Source of the DNA: Phycisphaerae bacterium
GTDB taxonomy: Bacteria; Planctomycetota; Phycisphaerae; SM23-33
Length of the DNA: 64,000 bases
Reading direction: 5' to 3'
Assembly (NCBI GenBank): GCA_018335035.1
Contig: JAGXKT010000001.1
Location: 62,001 to 126,000, forward strand
Shown here: piece by piece, positions 16,893 to 25,461 of the stretch
How positions within the stretch are numbered: the first letter of the stretch is position 1
How the letters are laid out: each line of letters begins with the position of its first letter
Notes under the pieces: model-generated
Seen by the model: only the letters and a program-made list of their open reading frames with translations
What the model was told of the DNA's origin: nothing
Database searches by the model: none
Position numbers and translations under genes: made by a program

Positions 16893-17434
16893 GGTGTGCA
16901 ATTCCTTAGGGCGGACGCAATCGCGTCACGCGCTCGCGTCAGGAAAGCGTCATAGCGGCCTGACGCATAATCGGGAAAGGTCCAGTCCAGCGACTGCCAA
17001 TGCTGGTTGCGATAAATCAGCGTCACTTCCGCCCACACACCGTGCGAGAGGTAAATGCGGTGGGAGAAATCCTTCATGCTCGCCAAAATGAGTTTCGACG
17101 GGGCGATGAGTCCGACGTCGAGGTTGATCGGGCGGTCCGGACCGTCGGCGTGCCGCTGAGCGACATCCGCCTCTATGGCATTCGTACAGCATTTGGCGTC
17201 AGCCAGCACGTCGGGGCAGACCGGCTCGTCGAAACTGACGAACTGCCGCCAGAGCGGATCGCCCATCTGAGCGGCGTAGTAGTGCGTCAGGTCGAACGGG
17301 TAGACCTCGCTGAGGATGTCCACCGCGCCGAACGCATTGCGCAATGGCGTCAGCACCTCGTCAAAGAGGGACGTCTCAGACGCGATCATCCCGCAAATGA
17401 GCCGCGCCGGCTGTGGCGGTTTGGGGTGAGCCAT
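16889..17434 (-). CDS. DUF4416 domain protein
   Basis: A 181-residue soluble protein that matches the DUF4416 family from end to end: PARLICGMI near the N-terminus, DILSEVYPFDLTHYY in the first third and LSHGVWAEVTLIY near the C-terminus. The function of this family is unknown. It is the upstream partner of the phosphosugar transferase and ligase genes, with an ATGA overlap to the former, so a link to glycan synthesis is possible but unproven. Confidence 0.82.
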   Translation of the reverse strand: MAHPKPPQPARLICGMIASETSLFDEVLTPLRNAFGAVDILSEVYPFDLTHYYAAQMGDPLWRQFVSFDEPVCPDVLADAKCCTNAIEADVAQRHADGPDRPINLDVGLIAPSKLILASMKDFSHRIYLSHGVWAEVTLIYRNQHWQSLDWTFPDYASGRYDAFLTRARDAIASALRNCTP

Positions 17435-17467
17435 AGTGCGGCATTGTCCCGTCGCCTCGCGGCGCTG

Positions 17468-17776
17468 TCAACGATGGCTGCCGAGGTCCTGGCGCTCGGA
17501 CGCGTTGTTGCGATCTCGTTGCCGCCGCCCCAGAACGACCACGAGAATAACGCTGCCGATGCCGACGACGGCCGGAATTATCAGCCACAACGTCCAGCCG
17601 GGCGAACGCGGCGCCTGTCGGCGTCCCCAGACGGCGCGGGGCATGCCGGGGGCGAGGGTGGCGTTCCGTGACAGGCGAGCGACCTGGTCGACGCCGGACG
17701 TATCCGTGACGGCTTGTCGAGGTGCGATTGCAAGGCACATTGCCAGAACCGCGAGAATGTACGAGGTTCGATTCAT
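17468..17776 (-). CDS. Small predicted membrane protein
   Basis: A 102-residue protein with an N-terminal signal-like segment (about 5-19, RTSYILAVLAMCLAIA) and one strong membrane helix near the C-terminus (about 61-83) followed by an Arg-rich cytoplasmic tail (RRQRDRNN). The loop between them (about 25-58) would be periplasmic. No family recognised. It lies 33 bp upstream of the DUF4416 gene on the same strand and could be the first gene of that transcript. Confidence 0.55.
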   Translation of the reverse strand: MNRTSYILAVLAMCLAIAPRQAVTDTSGVDQVARLSRNATLAPGMPRAVWGRRQAPRSPGWTLWLIIPAVVGIGSVILVVVLGRRQRDRNNASERQDLGSHR

Positions 17777-17857
17777 GGACCCCTGCCCGTCTTCGGACTT
17801 GGCAAACGTGATTTTAGCACCGCGTCGTTAGACAATGCAACCGCTCGGATGTGACGA

Positions 17858-17863
17858 TATAAT
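17858..17863 (+). promoter_or_regulatory. Consensus -10 (TATAAT) 8 nt before a start codon
   Basis: Perfect TATAAT separated from the ATG at 17872 by 8 nt, so transcription would begin within a few nt of the start codon. No good -35 at 16-18 nt (ATGCAA at 17835-17840 is weak). Confidence 0.5.
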
Positions 17864-17871
17864 GCATCACC

Positions 17872-19221
17872 ATGAGCGCTCATAGGTCAATGGCCGTATG
17901 GCTCGCTGTGCTGTCGATCCTGTCGTATGCCGGTGCCGCGGACCCGGCGACGCGACCGGCATTGCGGTATGTAGACTATCGGCACGGGTTTTCCTTGTCG
18001 CCGCCTCTCGGCGCCCAGCGTTTGCGGGCGCCGTCCCCGAGTCGCCTGGTCAGTTGGCGGATGCGCGATGCCGAAACCAACGCCATCCGCTGGACGCTGA
18101 GTGTCCACCGCGCCGTTGAGGGTGAACCCGTTGTCGACCTGGCGGCCCATGCTAAGCTGCTGGCCGCGCGGCTCAAGCGCGGCGAGAACTTTGACGTAAA
18201 GGCCGCCGAGGTGGTCGATCATCGCGACGGGAAGGCAATCGAGCTTCGCGGTGTCTCGCCGGGACGTGCACGATTCTACCAGCGGCAGCTGTGGGTCCCG
18301 GCCGACAAGCGGCGATTCATCTTCCTGAAGCTGACGGGCCCGGCGGGGCAGCGCGAGGTCCTGAACGGCGTGTTCGATGCCGTTGCGGCGACGTTTGAGG
18401 TGGTTGACCCGGCCACAGCGGCGCAGCAGCGCCAAGCGCGGCTCGATCGCGGACGCACGCTTCTGGACAAGCTGGACACCGAACGCGTGCTTACGGCGGT
18501 CCACGCCGAGCCGCGCTGGTTTCTGATGCGACGGGGCGACGCGGCGGTCGGGTTCCTGCGCATCGTCGAGGAGACGGAAACGCGGGGCGGCGTGCGCGGG
18601 GTACACATCGAGACGTGGGCCTATGTTCGCGTCGCAGAGCGGCCCCCGCGGCGCGTGCGGCGGGAGCTGTTCGCCGCGGCGGATCGCAGCGCGGAAAAGT
18701 GGATCGAGCGGGCGTGGGTCGGCCGCGACGACGGCAGGCCGCGACGGGCATACGCCATTTCGGCCACGATGGCCGACGACATCATCGCGTGTACTGTGAC
18801 ACGGCACGGCGATCGCGGCCCACAAAGCAAACGCGTCGAGCGCGAAATACCTCCCGGGAACGTGGGGTTGTATCTTCCACAGGCCTTCGTTGAATTGCTG
18901 CCGCGGCTGGTGGAGCGCGACGCGCCGGTCGCATGGGCGTTGGCGACCTATAACGCCGCGGCTAACGGCTTTGATATGCACACCTTTGCCGTCGCCGGAC
19001 CGGATGATATCGAAATCGACGGCGAAATGGTCACGGCCACCCGCTGTATGGAGCAGCGTGCAGCCGACCGTACCGGCGCGACCGTCTGGTTGGACGAGAC
19101 CGGCCTGCCATTGCGCATTGTGGATGCAGGCGGGCTCATCACCGAAGCCACGGACAAGGCCTCCGTGCTCAAGGCGTTCGGCCGGGCCGAACGCATCGTC
19201 GCCGAGATGGGCGGCGACTGA
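17872..19221 (+). CDS. Exported protein with PsbP/DcrB-like N-terminal domain, function unknown
   Basis: A 449-residue protein with an N-terminal signal peptide (about 1-23; MAVWLAVLSILSYAGA). The first 160 mature residues (starting DYRHGFSLSPPLG) have the pattern of the DcrB/PsbP-like fold: a short strand, a YRHGFSL-type turn and a long helix before the VLNGVFDAVAATF strand-helix. The remaining 280 residues form a second, unrecognised domain rich in beta strands. A lipoprotein at 26696-28108 has a related PsbP-like domain at its C-terminus. The start is supported by a TATAAT element 8 nt upstream. Function unknown. Confidence 0.65.
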   Translation: MSAHRSMAVWLAVLSILSYAGAADPATRPALRYVDYRHGFSLSPPLGAQRLRAPSPSRLVSWRMRDAETNAIRWTLSVHRAVEGEPVVDLAAHAKLLAARLKRGENFDVKAAEVVDHRDGKAIELRGVSPGRARFYQRQLWVPADKRRFIFLKLTGPAGQREVLNGVFDAVAATFEVVDPATAAQQRQARLDRGRTLLDKLDTERVLTAVHAEPRWFLMRRGDAAVGFLRIVEETETRGGVRGVHIETWAYVRVAERPPRRVRRELFAAADRSAEKWIERAWVGRDDGRPRRAYAISATMADDIIACTVTRHGDRGPQSKRVEREIPPGNVGLYLPQAFVELLPRLVERDAPVAWALATYNAAANGFDMHTFAVAGPDDIEIDGEMVTATRCMEQRAADRTGATVWLDETGLPLRIVDAGGLITEATDKASVLKAFGRAERIVAEMGGD

Positions 19222-19271
19222 ACAGGCCGCAGCGCGCCACCTGCGAACCGCCCTTGTTGTAAGGAAGCGAC

Positions 19272-20276
19272 ATGAATAACGAGAAGCTTCGAGACTGTGT
19301 GATCGTCGGCGGGGGCCCGGCCGGGTTCGCCGCGGCGCTGTACGCCGCGCGCGACCGATACGACGTACTGGTGTTGGAGAAGAACGGTTTGTCCGGCGGG
19401 CAGATCCTGCTGACCGAGAAGGTCGAGAACTACCCGGGCTACGAGCAGGTCGGCGGCCCGGAGCTGATGCAGACGATGCAGAAGCAGGTGGAGAACTTCG
19501 GCGCGGAGGTCGCAGCGGGCAAAGCCGTCACGTCCCTGCGCGCCGAGGATGATGTCCTCGTCGTGGAGATCAACGACGGCGACGAGATCGTGCGTGCCCG
19601 GGCCGTGATCCTCGCGCCTGGAAGCGACTACCGCACACTTGGCGTGCCGGGTGAGGATGACATGCGCCAAGCGACGCGCGTCAGCTACTGCGCCACGTGC
19701 GACGGGGCGTTCTATCGTGACATGCACGTGCTGGCCGTCGGTGGGGGCAACACGGCCGTGGAGGATTCGACCTACCTCGCCACGCGCTTCGTCAAGAACC
19801 TCACGCTCGTCCATCGTCGGCGGGAGTTCCGCGCCCAGAAAGTCCTGGTCGAGGAACTCTACAACGCTGCGGACGAGCATGATATCGATATCAAGCTGCC
19901 GTACGTCCTGGAGCGGATCGTCCCGGCCGACGGCGGCGAGCAGATCGACCATGTCGTGCTGCGCAACGTCGAAACCGACCAGACGGAAGACCTCAAGGTC
20001 GACGGGGTGTTCATCTTCGTCGGCATGGTGCCCAATACGGGCTGGCTTCGCGGCGCTGTGGACATGGACGACAACGGCTACATCGCCGCCGACCCGATCA
20101 CGATGAAGACGTCCATGCCGGGGGTGTTCGTGGTCGGGGATTGCCGACAGGCGGCGGCGCTTCAACTGGCTACCGCGACGTCCGACGGCGTCATCGCCGC
20201 GATGCAACTCAAGCACTACTTCCGCGACCCGAGCACCTGGCAGTCCGAAACGACGGCTGAAGGGACCGGCTGGTAG
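19272..20276 (+). CDS. trxB: Thioredoxin reductase
   Basis: A 334-residue flavoprotein that reduces thioredoxin with NADPH in the cytoplasm. FAD-binding GGGPAGFAAALYAA (13-26), redox-active CATC (Cys140, Cys143), NADPH-binding GGGNTAVEDS (about 157-166) and the C-terminal FAD motif VFVVGDC (about 285-291) are all present. Length is slightly above the usual 310-320. The ATG follows AAGGAAGCGAC. Possibly co-transcribed with the exported-protein gene 50 bp upstream. A GC-rich hairpin follows the stop. Confidence 0.93.
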   Translation: MNNEKLRDCVIVGGGPAGFAAALYAARDRYDVLVLEKNGLSGGQILLTEKVENYPGYEQVGGPELMQTMQKQVENFGAEVAAGKAVTSLRAEDDVLVVEINDGDEIVRARAVILAPGSDYRTLGVPGEDDMRQATRVSYCATCDGAFYRDMHVLAVGGGNTAVEDSTYLATRFVKNLTLVHRRREFRAQKVLVEELYNAADEHDIDIKLPYVLERIVPADGGEQIDHVVLRNVETDQTEDLKVDGVFIFVGMVPNTGWLRGAVDMDDNGYIAADPITMKTSMPGVFVVGDCRQAAALQLATATSDGVIAAMQLKHYFRDPSTWQSETTAEGTGW

Positions 20277-20280
20277 CGCC

Positions 20281-20296
20281 GCCGGCGTCGGCCGGC
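20281..20296 (+). terminator. Possible hairpin terminator after trxB
   Basis: GCCGGC-GTCG-GCCGGC followed only by TTC. A strong 6-bp GC stem without a T-tract, so weak evidence. Nothing else recognisable lies in the 249-bp gap up to 20525 apart from the promoter at its end. Confidence 0.3.
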
Positions 20297-20437
20297 TTCA
20301 ACGCACAGTTTGCGAGGTGCGACAAGCGTTCCCAGCGCCATCCTGCTTCGCGGCGCGGCGATTGTCATGAACCGGTGCGAAGTCTTCGTCTCGCAAGGCG
20401 ACTCAAGTCACCTCTTTGCGCGCCTCTATTTTTGCGC

Positions 20438-20465
20438 TTGGCGCCCGCGGCGTTTCGGGTAAAGT
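20438..20465 (+). promoter_or_regulatory. Candidate promoter of the MtaA-like gene
   Basis: TTGGCG (20438-20443), 16-nt spacer, TAAAGT (20460-20465). Sixty nt of leader and a GAGGAA ribosome-binding site precede the ATG at 20526. Confidence 0.35.
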
Positions 20466-20525
20466 GCCGCGGACGAAGCGCCGGAGCAGGTGTGGCGGGC
20501 ACGGGCGCGTTTGAGGAATTGAGCG

Positions 20526-21506
20526 ATGCGGCTGATCGACTGGGTCCACGGGTCACCACGGCGGTTGGCGGTTCCTTTGGCGGGGTACCCGGGCACGCAA
20601 CTGACGGGGTCATCCGTCAAGCAGAATGAGTTCAACGCCGAGTTGCAGGCGCGGTCTCTGTACAAGCTGGTCGAGCGCACCGCACCGGACGCGGTGTTCA
20701 CCATGATGGACCTGTCGGTCGAGGCAGGGGCGTTGGGCCTGCCCGTACGGTTCCCCCTGGCCGACAGCGCCACGGTCGAGTGGCATCCGGTTCGCAACGT
20801 GGCTGATCTGGGCCAGTACAAGGGTGTCGACCCCCTTTACGACGGACGCGTGTGGGTGTTTCTCGAGACGGTGCGCATCCTCAAGCGGCGCCTGGCGATC
20901 CCCATCGGGGTATACGTGATCGGCCCGTTCACGCTGGCCGGTCTGATGATGGGCGCCAACGCGATCGCCCTGGCGACAATCGAGAAGCCGGACCTGGTGC
21001 ACGCGACGTGCAATTTTTCCGAACGCGTGGTCACCGCCTACGCGCGGGGCCTCCAAGATGCGGGGGCGGACATGATCTGCATCCTCGATCCGACCTGCGT
21101 GATGCTCTCGCCGGATGCCTACGCGACGTTCTGCGGCCCTCCGGTCGAAAGCGCCATCCGCCAGGTGGCCTCGCCGATCATTCTGCACATCTGCGGCAAC
21201 AGCACGCACCTGATTGAGGCCATGTGCAGCACGGGCGCCCAGGGCATCAGCGTGGGCAACCTCGTTCCGATTGTCGACATCGCTCCACGTGTGCCGTCGG
21301 AAACGGTTATCTTCGGGAACGTCAGTCCCATCGACACGTTGCGCAACGGAACGCCGCAGGAAGTGATCGCCGAGACGACTGAGCTTCTCGAAGCCATGCG
21401 CAGCTGCGACAATTTCGTGCCCGCCACCGGGTGCGATCTACCGGCCGGGACGCCGCTGGAGAACATCAAGGCCTTCGTCGACGCGGTCAAGGCGTTCGCG
21501 CTGTAG
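20526..21506 (+). CDS. Uroporphyrinogen decarboxylase-family (MtaA/CmuA-like) protein
   Basis: A 326-residue protein with the uroporphyrinogen decarboxylase fold. Instead of the heme-enzyme motif it carries the zinc ligands of the methyltransferase branch: His221-x-Cys223 (HICGNST) and Cys303 (ATGCDLPAGTP), as in MtaA/MtbA/CmuA, which move methyl groups between corrinoid proteins and thiols such as coenzyme M. A methyltransfer role is therefore more likely than heme synthesis; the substrate is unknown. GAGGAA precedes the ATG. The gene ends one base before the convergent cysteine desulfurase gene. Confidence 0.8.
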   Translation: MRLIDWVHGSPRRLAVPLAGYPGTQLTGSSVKQNEFNAELQARSLYKLVERTAPDAVFTMMDLSVEAGALGLPVRFPLADSATVEWHPVRNVADLGQYKGVDPLYDGRVWVFLETVRILKRRLAIPIGVYVIGPFTLAGLMMGANAIALATIEKPDLVHATCNFSERVVTAYARGLQDAGADMICILDPTCVMLSPDAYATFCGPPVESAIRQVASPIILHICGNSTHLIEAMCSTGAQGISVGNLVPIVDIAPRVPSETVIFGNVSPIDTLRNGTPQEVIAETTELLEAMRSCDNFVPATGCDLPAGTPLENIKAFVDAVKAFAL

Positions 21507-21507
21507 C

Positions 21508-22671
21508 TCACAGAGCGCTGAGTTCGCGGAGATCGGCGACGGCGCCGGCGAGCCGTTCCACGACGCGGTCGATCTCGTCGGGCGTGTTGAATCGCCCGAC
21601 GCTGAAACGCAATGTCCCGTTAATCCACTCCGGCGGCGTGCCGATAGCGCGGAGCACGTGACTTGGGCCTTCGGAGGTGCTGGAGCATGCCGACGCCGAC
21701 GAGACTGCCACGCCGCCTAGCCGGCCGATCAGTGCCTCCGCATCGATTCGCGCGAACGAGAGACTCAACGTGTTCGGCAGCGTCTTCGTGGCGTGGCCGT
21801 TGCGGCGGACGTCGTCGACGTGCGCCGTGATGCCCGCGTAAAGCCGATCGCGCAGCGCGGTCAGGCGGCGCTGCTCGTCGGCCAATTCGCTGGCGATGAT
21901 TTCCGCGGCCGCACCGAGCCCCACGATGCCCGGAACGTTCAGCGTGCCGCTGCGCAAACCGCGCTGATGTCCGCCGCCGTGAATCTGCGCCGCCGGGCGC
22001 ACGCGCGGTCCGCGCCGCCGTACATAGAGCGCGCCGGCGCCCTTCGGGCCGTACATCTTGTGTGCCGAGATGCTCGCGAGGTCCGCCCCCAACTGCTCGA
22101 CATTCACCCGCACCTTGCCCACGGCTTGCGCTGCGTCGGTGTGCAGCAGCACGCCGCGCTGCTTGCAGATTCGGCCGATCTCGGCAAGCGGCTGCAGCGT
22201 GCCGATCTCATTATTGGCGAGCATCACGGTCACCAGGACTGTGCGATCCTCGATCGCCTCGGCGACCTGTGCCGGCGCGACGCGTCCGGTTGCATCCGGC
22301 TCGAGGTACGTCACGCGCAGGCCGATGGCCTCTAGGTATTCGCAGATGTCCAGCACGGCGCGGTGCTCGGTGCGTGATGTGATTATATGGTCGCCGCGGT
22401 CGCGATACGCCTCGCAGACGCCCTTGATCGCGAGGTTGTTGCTCTCCGTGGCGCCGCTGGTCCAGACGATGTCGCCGGACGCGGCGCCGATCAGCTCGCC
22501 CAGAAGCTCCGCCGCGCGATCGACGGCGGCTTTGGCGCGCCGTCCGGCGGGGTGATCGCTTGAGGGGTTGGCGAAATGGTCGGCGAAGTAGGGGCGCATC
22601 TGGTCTGCGACGCGCGGGTCGACCGGCGTGGTGGCGTTGTTGTCGAGATAGCTGGTCTCGTTGCGGCCCAT
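21508..22671 (-). CDS. Cysteine desulfurase (NifS/IscS family)
   Basis: PLP enzyme of 387 residues that takes sulfur from cysteine for Fe-S clusters and other thio-cofactors. Landmarks: N-terminal YLDNNATTPVDP, the PLP lysine in SAHKMYGPKGAG, and the persulfide cysteine in a SSASACSSTSEGPSHVL loop typical of NifS-like (group I) enzymes. The frame is open upstream to 22707, but the start was set at 22671 because TACAAT lies 7 nt upstream and would make the mRNA leaderless there; ATG 22680 is the alternative. No IscU or IscA gene is adjacent. Confidence 0.9.
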   Translation of the reverse strand: MGRNETSYLDNNATTPVDPRVADQMRPYFADHFANPSSDHPAGRRAKAAVDRAAELLGELIGAASGDIVWTSGATESNNLAIKGVCEAYRDRGDHIITSRTEHRAVLDICEYLEAIGLRVTYLEPDATGRVAPAQVAEAIEDRTVLVTVMLANNEIGTLQPLAEIGRICKQRGVLLHTDAAQAVGKVRVNVEQLGADLASISAHKMYGPKGAGALYVRRRGPRVRPAAQIHGGGHQRGLRSGTLNVPGIVGLGAAAEIIASELADEQRRLTALRDRLYAGITAHVDDVRRNGHATKTLPNTLSLSFARIDAEALIGRLGGVAVSSASACSSTSEGPSHVLRAIGTPPEWINGTLRFSVGRFNTPDEIDRVVERLAGAVADLRELSAL

Positions 22672-22678
22672 GCGGCCC

Positions 22679-22684
22679 ATTGTA
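22679..22684 (-). promoter_or_regulatory. -10-like TACAAT before the cysteine desulfurase gene
   Basis: TACAAT on the minus strand, 7 nt before the ATG at 22671, with GTGGCG 17 nt further upstream as a poor -35. Confidence 0.35.
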
Positions 22685-22722
22685 GGCGAGCCGGCGACCG
22701 ACGCCACCCCGGTCGCGACGGC

Positions 22723-24078
22723 TTATCGGACGGCACGGCGTTTGCGGCGGGTGGCGGCGCGGTCAAGCACTTTGCGCAGGGCAGTGCGCCGCCGGCGCTT
22801 GAGCAGGGCGGGGAGCTTGTCAATCACGGCGTCGACCTGTTCGGGCGGCATGCCCGGCATGTCGAGCGTGGCGCGGTTGGCATAGGCATCGGCGTCGCGC
22901 CGTCGCGTCAGCCAGCCGTTCTCACGGCACAATTCGGCCGCACGCGTGCCCGGCGCGGGCCAGTAGCCCCGTGGGTGCACGTCGTCAATGCCCGCACGGC
23001 GCAGCAGGCGAATCGTCTCTTCGACCGTGATCTCCGACTCGTAGGGGGCGCCGATGAAGACTTCCGCGGCGATGCGCAGCCCGGCCGCCGACAGGTGCCT
23101 GCAGGCATCTACCACGGTTGCGTCGCTCATGTGCATCGAGAGCACGTCTTCGCGAATGAAGCGGCTTCCCGACCCGATGTGCGTGTGGACCCAGCGGCAG
23201 TTGCCAGCCGCCAGCGTCGCGGCCAGCTCGGGCGTGACTTTCTCCAGGCGGACGTGACAGCGGAAGGGCAACTCGCAGGCGCCGCCATAGGCGGCGGCGA
23301 ACTGCTCCAGCCAGTTGCGATCGGTCGCGAAGGCATGGTCGTAGAACACGACGGACGAGCCGTGGGGATACGCCGTAGCAACGGAGCGGACCTCGTCGAG
23401 GACGTTGCCGACGCTACGACGCCGCACGAACGGCACTTGCTGGTTATCGTACTCGTAGAGGTCCATGTACCAGTCGTTAATGCAATAGGCGCACCAGAAC
23501 GGGCAGCCGCGCGCCGTCTTGAACGTCAACTCGCCGGTGGCCTTGACGATCCGGTCCGTGTCGAACAGGGCGCGATCCGGATAGGGCAGATCGTCCAGGT
23601 TCTCAACCAACGGCGCCGGACGCGAGCGAATGAGCCCGCTGTCCGCATAGGTCCATAGCCCGTCGATTCCCGACGGGGCCCGCCCGTCGCGGATCGCTTC
23701 CAGCCATGCGACGGTCGGACGTTCATACTCGCCCAGGATCAGCGCCGTGGCACCGGGAAAGCTGATCGCCCGCGTCGGCCGCGCCGTGGCGTAGGCGCCG
23801 ACCACGACAACCGGCGCGTCGGTCAGTTCGCGCAGCGCCGCGGTCGTCCGGCGCGCCGCGGCCACGTCTTGAAGCGGCACGTCGACCACGATTGCTTCCG
23901 GGGTGTGTTCAGTGACGGCCGCAACGAGGGGCTCCCGGCGGAATCCGCCCAGCGTCACCAGCCGGCACGTGATGCCGCGCTGCTGCGCCAAGGCCGCCAG
24001 CACACCGAGCGTGTGGGAGAATACGGCAAGCGGCTCGGGCCGACGCGGATCGGCAAACTGAATCAACAAGGCGTGCAC
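22723..24078 (-). CDS. B12-binding-type radical SAM protein
   Basis: A 451-residue protein. An N-terminal Rossmann-like domain of the cobalamin-binding type (about 1-150) lacks the DxHxxG motif needed for base-off cobalamin. The radical SAM TIM barrel starts at CPFWCAYC (CxxxCxxC, three cysteines for the 4Fe-4S cluster). The C-terminal 40 residues are Arg/Lys-rich. This architecture is shared by the BchE/MiaB-like 'TIGR03960' and related families, but the substrate is not predictable. Start: GTG at 24078 follows GGGAGG with 5-nt spacing; an upstream GTG at 24111 lacks such a site. Confidence 0.8.
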   Translation of the reverse strand: MHALLIQFADPRRPEPLAVFSHTLGVLAALAQQRGITCRLVTLGGFRREPLVAAVTEHTPEAIVVDVPLQDVAAARRTTAALRELTDAPVVVVGAYATARPTRAISFPGATALILGEYERPTVAWLEAIRDGRAPSGIDGLWTYADSGLIRSRPAPLVENLDDLPYPDRALFDTDRIVKATGELTFKTARGCPFWCAYCINDWYMDLYEYDNQQVPFVRRRSVGNVLDEVRSVATAYPHGSSVVFYDHAFATDRNWLEQFAAAYGGACELPFRCHVRLEKVTPELAATLAAGNCRWVHTHIGSGSRFIREDVLSMHMSDATVVDACRHLSAAGLRIAAEVFIGAPYESEITVEETIRLLRRAGIDDVHPRGYWPAPGTRAAELCRENGWLTRRRDADAYANRATLDMPGMPPEQVDAVIDKLPALLKRRRRTALRKVLDRAATRRKRRAVR

Positions 24079-24098
24079 GAAGACCTCCCGACCCGCAC

Positions 24099-24131
24099 AT
24101 TCTACCACCACGGCCTGTTGACGCCAACAGG
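24099..24131 (-). promoter_or_regulatory. Promoter of the radical SAM gene with overlapping palindrome
   Basis: Minus strand: TTGGCG (24127-24122), 17-nt spacer, TAGAAT (24104-24099). A perfect inverted repeat CCTGTTG-ACGC-CAACAGG (24114-24131) covers the -35 side and lies between this gene and the divergent fucosidase gene, so it could be an operator. Confidence 0.5.
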
Positions 24132-24194
24132 CATTGACTGTAGCGTGCGCGTCCTTCGTCGGTCGCGCGCCGACGGGCGGATACGGGAGATGCC

Positions 24195-25454
24195 ATGAGC
24201 AAGCGGAAGTACGAAGCCACGGCCAAGGCCGAGACGAATCGCACCCGTCGCATGACGTGGTGGCGCCGCAGCCGTTTCGGCATGTTCGTTCACTGGGGAC
24301 TGTATTCGCAGCTCGGCCGGCACGAGTGGGTAATGAACCGCGAGCGGATTCCGCGGCAGCAGTATGCCCGACTGGCCAAGACGTGGAAGCCCAAGCCCCG
24401 CGCCGCGCGCGACTGGGCCAAGCTCGCCCGCGACGCCGGCATGAAATACATGGTGATGACCACCAAGCATCATGAGGGCTTCTGCCTGTGGGATACCAGG
24501 CAGACCGACTACAACGCGGTCAAACGCGGACCGGGTCGGGACCTGGTGGCCGAGTACGTCGACGCCTGCCGCGAGTTCGGCCTGAAGGTCGGCTTCTACT
24601 ACTCGCTGCTGGACTGGCATCATCCCGACGGGCACACGTGCGCGACCAACGCCGCGGCGCGGAAGCGCTTCGTGGCGTTCACGCACGGCTGCGTCGAGGA
24701 GTTGATGAGCCATTACGGCAAGATCGACATCCTGTGGTACGACGTGCCCGAGCCGCTGGCGACGCCCAAGGCCTGGGGCAGCGCCGCGATGAACGAGATG
24801 GTCCGCCGCCTCCAACCGCACATCCTCATCAACAACCGCTCCCGCCTAGACGAGGACTTCGGCACGCCCGAAGAGCACATCCGCGCCGAGCAGGCCGGCC
24901 GGGCGTGGGAAGCGTGCATGACCTTCAACGGCTCGTGGGGCTACATGCCCTCGGCGCCGGACGAGGACTGGCACAGCGCGCGCGACGTGGTCAAGATGCT
25001 CCGCCAGGTAACCGGCGGGGCGGGTAACCTGCTTCTGAACATCGGGCCTAAGCCGGATGGCTCGGTTCCCGACGAGGCCTGTCCGCGCCTCCGGACGGTC
25101 GGCAAGTGGCTGGACAAGTACGACCAGTGCGTCTACGGCGACGTGGACCGCGCCGACGAGCTGGTCGGCATGCCGTTCGGCAGCTTCACCCGCAAGGGAC
25201 GGACGGCGTTCTTCTGGGCCGACCGTTGGGTTGGCCGCGAGATGACCATCGGCGGCGTCCGCGGGAAGGTCAAGGCGGTCGAGCTGATCGGCAGCCGGCG
25301 GAAGGTCCGCTTCCGCCAGAAGGGCGAGCGCCTGATGGTGAGCAACCTTCCCGCGACCTGTCCGGACAAGCTCGTGGGCATCGCGCCGATTGCCATCACG
25401 TTCGCGGGCAAGCCCAGGCAGATCTGGGCGGCGAGCTACCCGGCCGGGCGGTGA
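24195..25454 (+). CDS. GH29-family alpha-L-fucosidase-like glycoside hydrolase
   Basis: A 419-residue retaining glycosidase of family GH29. N-terminal GMFVHWGLYS, the TTKHHEGFCLWD segment with its substrate-binding His pair, and ILWYDVPEP carrying the likely nucleophile Asp in the position of the usual LLWFDG motif. The C-terminal 100 residues form a small beta domain. There is no signal peptide (N-terminus MSKRKYEATAK), so a cytoplasmic enzyme acting on imported or internal oligosaccharides is implied. The ATG follows GGGAGATGCC. Substrate specificity within GH29 is not certain. Confidence 0.85.
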   Translation: MSKRKYEATAKAETNRTRRMTWWRRSRFGMFVHWGLYSQLGRHEWVMNRERIPRQQYARLAKTWKPKPRAARDWAKLARDAGMKYMVMTTKHHEGFCLWDTRQTDYNAVKRGPGRDLVAEYVDACREFGLKVGFYYSLLDWHHPDGHTCATNAAARKRFVAFTHGCVEELMSHYGKIDILWYDVPEPLATPKAWGSAAMNEMVRRLQPHILINNRSRLDEDFGTPEEHIRAEQAGRAWEACMTFNGSWGYMPSAPDEDWHSARDVVKMLRQVTGGAGNLLLNIGPKPDGSVPDEACPRLRTVGKWLDKYDQCVYGDVDRADELVGMPFGSFTRKGRTAFFWADRWVGREMTIGGVRGKVKAVELIGSRRKVRFRQKGERLMVSNLPATCPDKLVGIAPIAITFAGKPRQIWAASYPAGR

Positions 25455-25461
25455 GGAATCG

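Noticed and set aside
21506-21508. Single-base gap between convergent MtaA-like and cysteine desulfurase genes as a sign of a truncated gene
   Set aside because: Both C-termini look complete by motif and length; tight convergent spacing is ordinary in this dense genome.
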